From Candidatus Latescibacterota bacterium (lineage in GTDB: Bacteria; Latescibacterota; UBA2968; UBA8231), in contig DPVW01000014.1 in the NCBI GenBank assembly GCA_003529325.1, positions 1 through 13,259 on the forward strand: a stretch of DNA of 13,259 nt. Reading direction: 5' to 3'. The stretch's first letter is position 1, and each line of letters opens with the position of its first letter. Shown here piece after piece: positions 6,885-13,259 of this stretch. The notes under the pieces are model-generated. The model had not been told where the DNA came from and made no database searches. It saw nothing but the letters and a program-made list of their open reading frames with translations. The position numbers were made by a program, and so were the translations under genes.

Positions 6885-7699
6885 ATGAATCCAAGGAGTC
6901 TCACAAGGTCTGCCCTTCTGCTTGTCATCGCAGCACATCCTCAGCGATTCGGTCATCGTGACGGCGGCAAGTGAGGACGCTGTCGGAGTACTACGCACGC
7001 CGAACGGTGGCATCCAGCCACGTGCCTCGGTGGATGGTCAAGGCATAATACATCTTATCGTTTTCAAAAGCGCAGGTGCAGGCGGCAATCTCTCGTATGT
7101 CACCAGGCAACCCGGATCGACGGAGTGGTCCGAGCCCATGCGTGTGAACATGGCAGAAGGGAGCGTTGTAGCCAATGGTGCCATTGGCGTCGCCCAGATC
7201 GCTCTCGGCAGGCAGGGACGTGTTCATGTCACCTGGTTCGACATGCGTGGCCAGAAGTACTGGTATACACGTATGCATGACGACGGAACCGGCTTCGAGC
7301 CGCAGCGAAACCTCGTCACCCGTTACAATGAGGGTGTCGAGCGAGTGCCGCTCTCGCCGCTGACGGGGAGGGCAACGTATACATGGCCTGGCACGCGGAC
7401 AACGGGAAGACTTTTGGTACCCCGATGAGAGCGAACCCCGGAGACAGTGGTTCTTGCGCCTGTTGTGCGTTGGGTGCGATCACAGACCGAGAAGGCAGGC
7501 TTTACATTTCGTATCGAGCTGCCGGGAAAAACATCCATCAGATATGACATTGCTTGAATCGACCGATTCCGCCCGGAGTTTTACGGAGCGAACGGTCGAT
7601 AGATGGAACTTGAATGCATGCCCGGTAACGCGTATGCCCAGATCCAGTCTGCCAGAGGCCGTCGCCTTGCCGGATGGTCGATTCGTGGTCATTCACTGA
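6885..7699 (+). pseudogene. Sialidase/BNR-repeat-like secreted protein, broken into four frames
   Basis: The ATG at 6885 has GGAGA just upstream and begins a signal peptide (MNPRSLTRSALLLVIAA). That frame stops after 28 residues, but the protein continues in another frame from about 6922 (SVIVTAASEDAVGVLRTPNG to HVTWFDMRGQKYWYTRM and FEPQRNLVTRYNEGVE). It shifts near 7340 into VYMAWHADNGKTFGTP, then ANPGDSG, CACCALG and LYISYRAAGKNIH. It shifts again near 7540 into DMTLLESTDSARSFTE, and LPEAVALPDGRFVVIH ends it at 7699. DNGKTF and STDSARSF resemble sialidase Asp-box turns, and the VHVTWFD-type strands fit a beta-propeller. The last two shifts fit one missing base each; the first is +1 in register. 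The end sits 6 bases from the M81 stop, so the usual C-terminus is probably missing. Confidence 0.65.
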
Positions 7700-7705
7700 T
7701 CCTGC

Positions 7706-9172
7706 TCACATTTCGTCGAGCGGAAAGATCGGTCTCCTGATCCGCTTGAATGGGAAGGGCGTCAGGTCCAGCGCCGTCAACCCAGGACCGTCGGCGGGAA
7801 TGATCGCTGCCACCAGAGGGCCGAAAGCGGCGCGAAAGTGCACCGCCGACTTGACCACCAGGATATCCATCTCGGTCGGCTCGATACCGCAGGCGCGGAA
7901 ACTCTCCGGATCCCGGTGCTGCAGCCGCTCGCTACTGACGATGACGCGAATCCCGCCTATATCCAGAACCGCGCACCTGCCCATGTTGGCCCAGGCACCA
8001 CGCGTCATACTGCCCTTGTATTGGAATCGTCCGTCTCCCAGAAAGCTGACGGTCCCCTGGATGTGCACGGGGTCTCCGTGCATGGTATCCGTCGTGGCGC
8101 CCAGAGACGTTGTCAGGCTGTTCCCGAGCCCTGTTTCCTCCGCCTTGCGCACCACCTCGGGGTCATACACAGAGGCGATCGCCGCACGGCTCGCGCCCTG
8201 GCGTATGAGCTCGCGCAGTATTTCGACGCTGTCGTTGGCACCTCCCCCTCCGGGATTGTCGGCGATGTCGGGGATAACCACCGGTTTCGCCTGACTCGCC
8301 AGCGCGCGACGCACGGCTTCGGCCACCGGCGTCGGCGTGTATACGAACTCGCGGCGACGCTCCCATGCCATGTTGGTCAGATGCGTAGCCTCCTCTTGCG
8401 CCGTCTCCCTGTCGCCGTCGGCGTAGACGAGCGTCACATAACCCATGGGCGGAATGTCTGCATAGGGGAAGCCCGCAAAGAGCGACGTCGTCAGGATGCG
8501 AGCCGGCCGCTCCGGTCTCAGCGCTTCTTCCCACAACTCCTTATATAACCCGCCATCAGTGTGACAGGTACCGCAGGGCGGGATCAGCGACGGTTTCTCC
8601 ATGACCGCAATGGGATCGACCTCCCCGCATGCCAGCTGCGCGATCAATCCAGCGGCCTCCACACCTCGTTCATAGATGTCGGTGTGAGGGTATTTCTGGT
8701 AGCCAATGAGTACCGAAGCTTGTTCCACCATCTGCTCGGTGATGTGCGAATGCAGGTCGAGGATAACGACGATGGGCAACTCATCACCAACGACCTCCCG
8801 TATACGCCGCAGCAATTCCCCTTCGCCATCGTCTGTAGCTTCGGACACCATCGCCCCGTGCAGAGCCAGCAACACCCCATCAGCGTTCGTCGTCTCGCGT
8901 ACTGCCGCCGTGATGTGTCCAGTGATTTCATCGTATGCCTCTGCAGTCACCAGACCGGACGGTGTAGCATTCGCCAGCACCGTGGGGACATACTCATCGC
9001 CCCGCTCCTCGATCACATCGAGGAAACCTCCCATTCCCGTCTCCGTATTTCGAACTGCCTCCGCCGCCGCTTCCCCGACCTCGTACGTATTCGCTCTAAA
9101 GGCGTCGAGACCGGTGGGTACGGTAGAGAATGTGTTGGTCTCGTGAGAAAATTCTCCGATGATCCACTTCAC
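7706..9172 (-). CDS. M81 family metallopeptidase (MlrC-like)
   Basis: A 488-residue cytosolic enzyme of peptidase family M81, named for MlrC, which takes part in microcystin breakdown; most relatives have unknown substrates, probably small peptides or amides. Diagnostic features are the start KWIIGEFSHETNTFS with His10 and Glu11, LALHGAMVSE (103-111), the metal-site segment ILDLHSHIT (Asp139, His141) and YPHTD (His163), then the glycine-rich DNPGGGGANDS and the late VVKSAVHFRAAF. No break or missing motif. The open frame extends to 9286, but I take GTG at 9172 as start: it puts the conserved strand at the N-terminus, and GAAGG lies 7 bases upstream (9180-9184 on the plus strand). The extra 38 residues of the longer reading look non-coding. 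It diverges from the SDR operon across ~150 bases that should hold both promoters. Confidence 0.9.
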   Translation of the reverse strand: MKWIIGEFSHETNTFSTVPTGLDAFRANTYEVGEAAAEAVRNTETGMGGFLDVIEERGDEYVPTVLANATPSGLVTAEAYDEITGHITAAVRETTNADGVLLALHGAMVSEATDDGEGELLRRIREVVGDELPIVVILDLHSHITEQMVEQASVLIGYQKYPHTDIYERGVEAAGLIAQLACGEVDPIAVMEKPSLIPPCGTCHTDGGLYKELWEEALRPERPARILTTSLFAGFPYADIPPMGYVTLVYADGDRETAQEEATHLTNMAWERRREFVYTPTPVAEAVRRALASQAKPVVIPDIADNPGGGGANDSVEILRELIRQGASRAAIASVYDPEVVRKAEETGLGNSLTTSLGATTDTMHGDPVHIQGTVSFLGDGRFQYKGSMTRGAWANMGRCAVLDIGGIRVIVSSERLQHRDPESFRACGIEPTEMDILVVKSAVHFRAAFGPLVAAIIPADGPGLTALDLTPFPFKRIRRPIFPLDEM

Positions 9173-9323
9173 TGGCTTACCTTCATTTTTTGTCGTTGGC
9201 GGCAACGGTGACTGAGTGCAGTTCGTATGATAGAACTGCCGTCGGGGCCTTGTCCAGACAACCTGCGCCGCCACCTTTGTCCTCACTGACCGTAGTCCTC
9301 TTCAACGAAGATATAGGGATGTT

Positions 9324-10124
9324 ATGGGCGATCGACTGAAGGAAAAAGTCGCGATTGTAACTGGCGCCGGATCGGTGGGTCCCGGTTGGGGCAATGGCAA
9401 GGCCACTGCCGTTCTGTTCGCGCGGGAAGGTGCCAGTGTGTTGGCGGCGGATATCAATCCAGACGCGGCACAGGAGACCGCGGCGATTATCGACCAGGAA
9501 GGCGGAAACTGTACGCCCCACGAAGCGGATGTTTCCCACTCTGATGAGGTCGAGCGTATGGTCGAACGTTGCCTTGAGATCTACGGACGTGTCGACATTC
9601 TGCACAACAATGTGGGCATTGTCGACTTGGGTGGGTGTGTGGAAGCCAGCGAAGAGAGCTGGGATCGGGTAATGAACGTGAATCTAAAAAGCATGTTTCT
9701 GACCTGTAAGTTTGTCCTGCCACATATGGAGCGACAGGGGAAGGGCGTGATCGTGAACATCTCATCTGTTGCTTCCAGCCGCTGGCTGGGCGTCCCCTAT
9801 GTCTCCTATAGTGCCAGCAAAGGGGCGGTGAATCAGCTGACGCAGAGTGTTGCCCTGCAGTATGCGGCGAAGAATATCCGCGCCAACGCCATTTTGCCCG
9901 GGTTCATGCACACACCGATGGTCACCAAATCTCTGGCCGACTTCTACGCCGCCGGAGACGTGGAGAAGATGGTCGAAATACGCGACTGTTCGTGCCCCAT
10001 GGGCAAGATGGGTGATGCATGGGATGTCGCCCATGCGGCCCTGTTTCTGGCGTCAGACGAAGCCAAGTACATCACCGGCACCGAGCTGGTGGTGGACGGT
10101 GGCTTGACCTGCAAGGCTGCCTAG
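9324..10124 (+). CDS. SDR family NAD(P)-dependent oxidoreductase
   Basis: A 266-residue classical short-chain dehydrogenase/reductase, cytosolic. It shows a cofactor loop beginning TGAGS at 13-17, Asp43 in AADIN at the end of the second strand (pointing to NAD rather than NADP), HNNVG at 95-99, Asn120 in NVNLKS, Ser147/148 and the Tyr162-x3-Lys166 pair in SYSASKGA, and LPGFMHTP after the active site. The glycine-rich loop is longer than the usual TGxxxGIG: it reads TGAGSVGPGWGNGKA. ATG at 9324 follows AGGGA (9315-9319). It is first in an operon: the thiolase ATG begins one base after its stop. This pairing suggests oxidation of a 3-hydroxyacyl-CoA to the 3-ketoacyl-CoA used by the thiolase, but SDR substrates cannot be read from sequence alone. 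Confidence 0.9.
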   Translation: MGDRLKEKVAIVTGAGSVGPGWGNGKATAVLFAREGASVLAADINPDAAQETAAIIDQEGGNCTPHEADVSHSDEVERMVERCLEIYGRVDILHNNVGIVDLGGCVEASEESWDRVMNVNLKSMFLTCKFVLPHMERQGKGVIVNISSVASSRWLGVPYVSYSASKGAVNQLTQSVALQYAAKNIRANAILPGFMHTPMVTKSLADFYAAGDVEKMVEIRDCSCPMGKMGDAWDVAHAALFLASDEAKYITGTELVVDGGLTCKAA

Positions 10125-10125
10125 T

Positions 10126-11304
10126 ATGGATGAATCCGAGGGCGTGTTCCTTGCTGGTGGTGCGCGTACGGCCATCGGCGGTCTCAGTGGTGTCTTTGCC
10201 GAAACGTCGGCGGTGGCGTTGGGTCGCGAGGCGGTGCGGGGAGCGCTGGCACGAAGTGGTGTGGCACCTACGCACGTGGACGAGGTAATCCTGGGCAACG
10301 TCCTCAGTGCGGGGTTGGGGCAGAACGTGGCACGGCAGGTGTCCATCGGCGCCGGATTGTCCCCATCGGTCGGTGCCACGACGGTGAACAAAATGTGTGG
10401 CTCCGGTCTGAAGGCGGTGATGTTGGCCGCCCAGGCAATCCGCTGCGGCGACGCGGCGGTTGTCGTCGCTGGGGGCACGGAGAACATGTCGCAGGCGCCC
10501 TATCTGCTGGAAAATGCCCGCAGTGGGTATCGACTGGGCGATGGGAAGTTGGTGGACTCGATGATCAGGGATGGATTGTGGGATGCATATGATGACCTGC
10601 ACATGGGAACGTATGCGGACCGCTGTGCGGCTCGGTGCGGCTTTTCCCGCGAGGCGCAGGACGATTTTGCCGTGGCCAGCTATGAGCGTGCGCTGGCTTC
10701 GAGGGCGGTGTTTGCCGACGAGATTGTGCCCGTGGAGGCACGATCAGGCCGAAGGACGGTGACCGTCGATCTCGACGAGGAGCCACAGCGGTTCGACGAG
10801 GCAAAACTCAGAAAGCTCCGTCCGGCATTCGACGAGGACGGGACGGTGACGGCTGGCAACGCTTCCAGCATCAACGACGGCGCGGCGGCGATCCTGGTTC
10901 TGTCGGGCCAGCGCGTTGCTGAATTGGGCGTGACGCCACAAGCGCGGATCCTGGGATATGCGACGGCCTCGAGAGAACCGGAGTGGTTTACCCTGGCACC
11001 AATTCAGGCGATCACAACGCTGCTGGCGCAACTGGGGCTGACGGTGAATGAGGTGGATCTGTTTGAGATCAACGAAGCCTTCTCGGCGGTGACGATGGCG
11101 GCGATGCAACAGCTGAAGATTCCGCACGAGAAGGTGAATGTTCATGGTGGCGCCGTGGCCCTTGGCCATCCGATTGGCGCTAGCGGAACACGCACGCTCG
11201 TCTCCCTGCTCAACGGCCTGGAGCGCCGCGAGGCAAAAGTGGGGATCGATGTTCTGTGCATCGGCGGCGGCGAGGCAGTCGCGGTGGCTGTGGAGAGAAG
11301 TTGA
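10126..11304 (+). CDS. Thiolase, acetyl-CoA C-acetyltransferase family
   Basis: A 392-residue biosynthetic-length thiolase that cleaves a 3-ketoacyl-CoA with CoA, or condenses two acetyl-CoA. Catalytic residues are all present at the canonical spacing: nucleophile Cys91 in NKMCGSGLK, NEAFSA at 316-321, His348 in GGAVALGHPIGASG, and Cys378 in CIGGGEAVA. The last motif is unusual: most family members have a Met-Gly pair after CIGGG, where this one has Glu-Ala. Other matches are GGTENMSQAPY (116-126) and TAGNASSINDGAAA (242-255). It lies one base after the SDR gene and its stop (TGA) overlaps the TTG start proposed for the next gene, so all three appear co-translated. Degradative and biosynthetic thiolases are not reliably separated by sequence, so I give no gene symbol. 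Confidence 0.9.
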   Translation: MDESEGVFLAGGARTAIGGLSGVFAETSAVALGREAVRGALARSGVAPTHVDEVILGNVLSAGLGQNVARQVSIGAGLSPSVGATTVNKMCGSGLKAVMLAAQAIRCGDAAVVVAGGTENMSQAPYLLENARSGYRLGDGKLVDSMIRDGLWDAYDDLHMGTYADRCAARCGFSREAQDDFAVASYERALASRAVFADEIVPVEARSGRRTVTVDLDEEPQRFDEAKLRKLRPAFDEDGTVTAGNASSINDGAAAILVLSGQRVAELGVTPQARILGYATASREPEWFTLAPIQAITTLLAQLGLTVNEVDLFEINEAFSAVTMAAMQQLKIPHEKVNVHGGAVALGHPIGASGTRTLVSLLNGLERREAKVGIDVLCIGGGEAVAVAVERS

Positions 11305-12275
11305 ACCACCAGCCGATGGACCTGCCTCCGGGCCCTGAACTCATTGCCAGCGTTGTTGCCGCTTACGAGCGTCGGTCCGAGTTCCACGGGCGCGACGACC
11401 AAACCGCCTACCGCCTCTTTCACGGCTACGCCGAAGGGCGCCCCGGTTTGACGATCGATCGCTTGGGAGAAGTAGCTCTCATCACTCACAAAGTCGACGT
11501 GGAAGAGGATCTTGCGGCAATCTCCAAGACGTTACTGGAGCTGCATCCCTTCGCTTCGGTGGTGGCGAAGGCAGATCGATACGTCTCCTGGAATTCGACC
11601 GCGCTTTCCGTCAGGGCTCTTCATGGGGAGTTGCCGAGCGATTCCTTCGAAGTCGTCGATCAAGGGCTACGCTTCTGGATATCGTTGCACACCCGCAAGC
11701 ATAGTGGACTCTTCCTCGACGCGCGCCCGGCTCGGGGTTGGCTCCGCAAAAACTCATACGATCGTCGAATCCTCAATCTGTTCGCCTTCACCGGAAGCCT
11801 CGGCGTGGCAGCTCTGGCCGGTGGCGCCAAGAGCGTGGTTCATGTCGATAGCAAAGCCAACCCTCTCGATATCGCACGTGAGAATCACCTGCTCAACGAT
11901 CTGCGGGTGGACCCCCGTGACTTCCTCGTGGGCAACGTCTATCAGCATTTACCACACGCCCAACGAGCGAAGCTGCGTTTTGACGGCATCGTGCTGGATC
12001 CCCCTCCACGGGTTCCCAATCGCATGGCTCGGCGACGCCCCCAGGGGCAGGACTATGGGCAGTTCGTCAAGCTCGTGGCGCCGCTGATGGCCCCGGAGGG
12101 GTGGCTGCTCTGCTTCTTCCACCGCTTCGATCGAAGTCGTAAGGCCTTTGAGCAAGAGGTGCTCGAACACGCCGGCGTCTCTCTTGAGCCGATCTGGCGT
12201 GGAACCAGCGGCGAGGACTTCCCCGAGCACGACCTCGAACGCAAGTTGCGACTAACCGCGTTTGTCCGGCGGTGA
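11301..12275 (+). CDS. RlmI-like class I rRNA methyltransferase without PUA domain
   Basis: A 324-residue methyltransferase resembling the central and catalytic part of RlmI, which makes m5C in 23S rRNA. An EEHD-like region (~30-65, with AYRLFHGYAEGRPGLTIDRL) is followed by RKHSGLFLDARPARGWL (132-148), the SAM motif NLFAFTGSLGVAALAGGA (159-176), VDSK (~182-185), DGIVLDPPP (228-236) and LLCFFHRFDRS (269-279). Cys271 sits where the catalytic cysteine of RlmI-type enzymes is expected. The N-terminal PUA RNA-binding domain of RlmI (~75 residues) is absent. The start is uncertain: TTG at 11301 overlaps the thiolase stop and has GGAG five bases upstream, whereas the ATG at 11316 has no site at good distance; I prefer TTG. 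A housekeeping rRNA enzyme behind catabolic genes is an odd operon partner. It converges on the broken serine hydrolase gene. Confidence 0.8.
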   Translation: MNHQPMDLPPGPELIASVVAAYERRSEFHGRDDQTAYRLFHGYAEGRPGLTIDRLGEVALITHKVDVEEDLAAISKTLLELHPFASVVAKADRYVSWNSTALSVRALHGELPSDSFEVVDQGLRFWISLHTRKHSGLFLDARPARGWLRKNSYDRRILNLFAFTGSLGVAALAGGAKSVVHVDSKANPLDIARENHLLNDLRVDPRDFLVGNVYQHLPHAQRAKLRFDGIVLDPPPRVPNRMARRRPQGQDYGQFVKLVAPLMAPEGWLLCFFHRFDRSRKAFEQEVLEHAGVSLEPIWRGTSGEDFPEHDLERKLRLTAFVRR

Positions 12276-12280
12276 CGAGG

Positions 12281-12906
12281 CTAACGCTTTCCGTAGCGTT
12301 TCTTCAACTCACGCTCGAGTTTTCGCTCCGAAGTCATTTTCATCCCGGCGAACCAGACGTCGGTGACCGTTCCGTTCGCGCTCCTGACTTGACGGACCTC
12401 TTCTCCGTAGCTGCCGAAGCCGCTATCCCCGACAATGCGCCCGTGGTCGGGACGGACAACTTCGATTTCAGTGGCGTCTTGCATCGGGCTCGTTTGGGCG
12501 GGGCTCGTGGCGAAAACACGATTCCCGATCGGGACGAGATCGGTGGTACCCCAGAGGCCGGACCAACGTCCTCCCCACCCGGCGACCTTGCGCGCAGGCG
12601 GACCATTCTTGGCGAAAGCCTGGAGGAGGATGATAATGCCATCGAGCCATGCCCCGGCCATGCCGTCCGCCGCGTTTGTTAACACCGAAAGGGAGAGTTC
12701 TTGCTCCGGGAAACAGGCCGTTCGAGTGATGAAGCCCTGAAAACCGCCGTCCAGGACAAACGCGGTGCGCCCGCTTCAGCTTGAGACGCATCCGGTCGAG
12801 AGCCGTCTCTTGCTCGACCGCTTCATGTGGGGAAGGCAGCCGCTATGGCATGGATGCGTTCTACCGCACCCAATGGCCGCCAACCGTCTTGTTCTGCCAC
12901 AGTCAT
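12281..12906 (-). pseudogene. Serine hydrolase (beta-lactamase-type) C-terminal remnant, frameshifted
   Basis: The firm part runs from about 12757 to 12281 in one frame: FVLDGGFQGFITR, CFPEQELSLSVLTNAADG, AWLDGIIILLQAF, VAGWGGRWSGLWG, DLVPIGNRVFATSP, then a beta-rich end and a basic tail KKRYGKR. From memory this matches the C-terminal region of serine hydrolases of the beta-lactamase/penicillin-binding-protein group, where GGFQGF follows the catalytic domain's last motif. Upstream, an ATG at 12906 opens a frame (MTVAEQDGWRPL, VERIHAIAAAFP); a shift then gives HEAVEQETALDRMRLKLKRAHR, and another joins FVLDGG. The SxxK active-site region expected in this family is not found, so the gene appears to have lost its catalytic core. 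It lies 32 bases after the LolA-like gene, same strand. The upstream assignment is tentative. Confidence 0.5.
12283..12300 (+). terminator. Possible weak hairpin terminator of the SDR-thiolase-methyltransferase operon
   Basis: A perfect 6-base inverted repeat (AACGCT, loop TTCCGT, AGCGTT) lies 8 bases after the methyltransferase stop and is followed by a short TTCTT stretch on the plus strand. It could end transcription of the plus-strand operon. The stem is short and only half GC, and it overlaps the last codons of the opposing gene, so the symmetry may be chance. Confidence 0.25.
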
Positions 12907-12938
12907 GTGGCGACAGTAGTTCGCCTACAGCAACAGAG

Positions 12939-13259
12939 TCAAGGAGATCGTGGTGCCGGTGGTGGCTGCACCCGCGCCCCTGCGGGGGCTGTCAGCCTGG
13001 CGGCGTCGAATGGCTCGCTGAAGGAGATCTCTGAGGCCCAGGCTTCGTTCTTGAATTCGCCCTTCTGCCCATCCTGAAACAGAAACCCCGATACCGCGTG
13101 GCACCGTCAGTCCGTCGACTGTCACATAGTCCTCATAGTAGAACAGGGTCTCCCGCTTTGGCGGCTCCGTCGAGGGTAGGCGCCCGGAGAAGTAGGTCAC
13201 GGTGTAGCGGATCGCCTTCACCAGCCCGGACTCCTGGTCGATATACAGGACATACGTAT
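12939..13259 (-). pseudogene. LolA-like / outer-membrane-lipoprotein-sorting-type protein, 3' part, frameshifted
   Basis: The coding region enters from the right edge with no start in view. In the first frame it reads YVLYIDQESGLVKAIRYTV, then ETLFYYEDYVTVDGLTVP, a beta-sheet pattern like LolA-fold proteins that bind lipids or lipoproteins in the periplasm. After VDGLTVP the frame is lost, but the expected continuation is there in two other frames: TRYRGF (about 13099-13084), then LFQDGQKGEFKNEAW, ISFSEPFDAARL and a proline-rich end stopping at 12939-12941. Both shifts can be repaired by adding one base, a C at the CC near 13100 and a T to the TTT at 13083-13085. Two identical-type losses within 17 bases suggest either a very recent pseudogene or homopolymer miscalls. 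The family name is from motif resemblance; I would not insist on it. Confidence 0.55.

Noticed and set aside
7838..9211. Two plus-strand open frames (7838-8548 and 8561-9211) opposite the M81 gene
   Set aside because: Both are rich in Arg, His and Ser with no domain, and lie entirely within a well-supported minus-strand enzyme.
9173..9323. Possible promoter or operator pairs in the divergent M81-SDR intergenic region
   Set aside because: No -35/-10 pair with good spacing and no clear palindrome was found; promoters must be here or nearby but I cannot place them.
1..13259. Search for CRISPR repeats, tRNA or rRNA genes, insertion sequences, phage or defence genes
   Set aside because: No repeat series, cloverleaf, transposase or recognisable defence domain was seen on either strand.

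Overview
The window suggests an uncultured Gram-negative heterotroph, probably free-living marine or host-associated. The evidence is signal-peptide proteins with outer-membrane character, a PlsC-type acyltransferase, moderately high GC by eye, and catabolic families common in such bacteria (PhyH dioxygenase, ThuA-like, AP-endonuclease-type TIM barrel, M81/MlrC). I cannot fix the phylum from this sequence. I see no rRNA, tRNA, CRISPR array, insertion sequence or phage gene.

Layout. 1-351: no confident gene. 352-2184 (-): a two-gene unit, ThuA-like protein then a PrmC/HemK-type methyltransferase, with the ribosome site of the second at the stop of the first. 2185-3317: a degraded stretch with a frameshifted YrdB/DUF2568 gene (+) facing a broken, internally deleted secreted Ig/LamG-like gene (-). 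3320-5435 (+): a sugar isomerase/epimerase-like TIM barrel, two very short signal-peptide ORFs, and a PhyH dioxygenase whose start overlaps the previous stop. 5470-6834 (-): a 454-residue acyltransferase. 6885-7699 (+): a sialidase/BNR-like secreted protein in four reading-frame pieces. 7706-9172 (-): an intact M81 (MlrC) metallopeptidase. 9324-12275 (+): a tight operon of SDR dehydrogenase, thiolase and an RlmI-like rRNA methyltransferase. 12281-13259 (-): a broken serine-hydrolase-type gene preceded by a frameshifted LolA-like gene that runs off the window.

The cytosolic enzymes are full length with intact catalytic residues. Most predicted exported or envelope-associated genes are broken by one-base shifts, internal deletions or both. 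Several shifts are one-base changes in short homopolymers, so sequencing or consensus error is a live alternative for those. The apparent large internal deletions cannot be explained that way. The SDR-thiolase pair suggests oxidation of a 3-hydroxyacyl-CoA or similar compound followed by thiolysis. The ThuA, TIM-barrel and PhyH genes suggest small-molecule (sugar or polyol-like) catabolism, but no substrate can be named. I find no convincing new defence or mobile system; the main points of interest are the pattern of gene decay and the two short secreted ORFs before PhyH.
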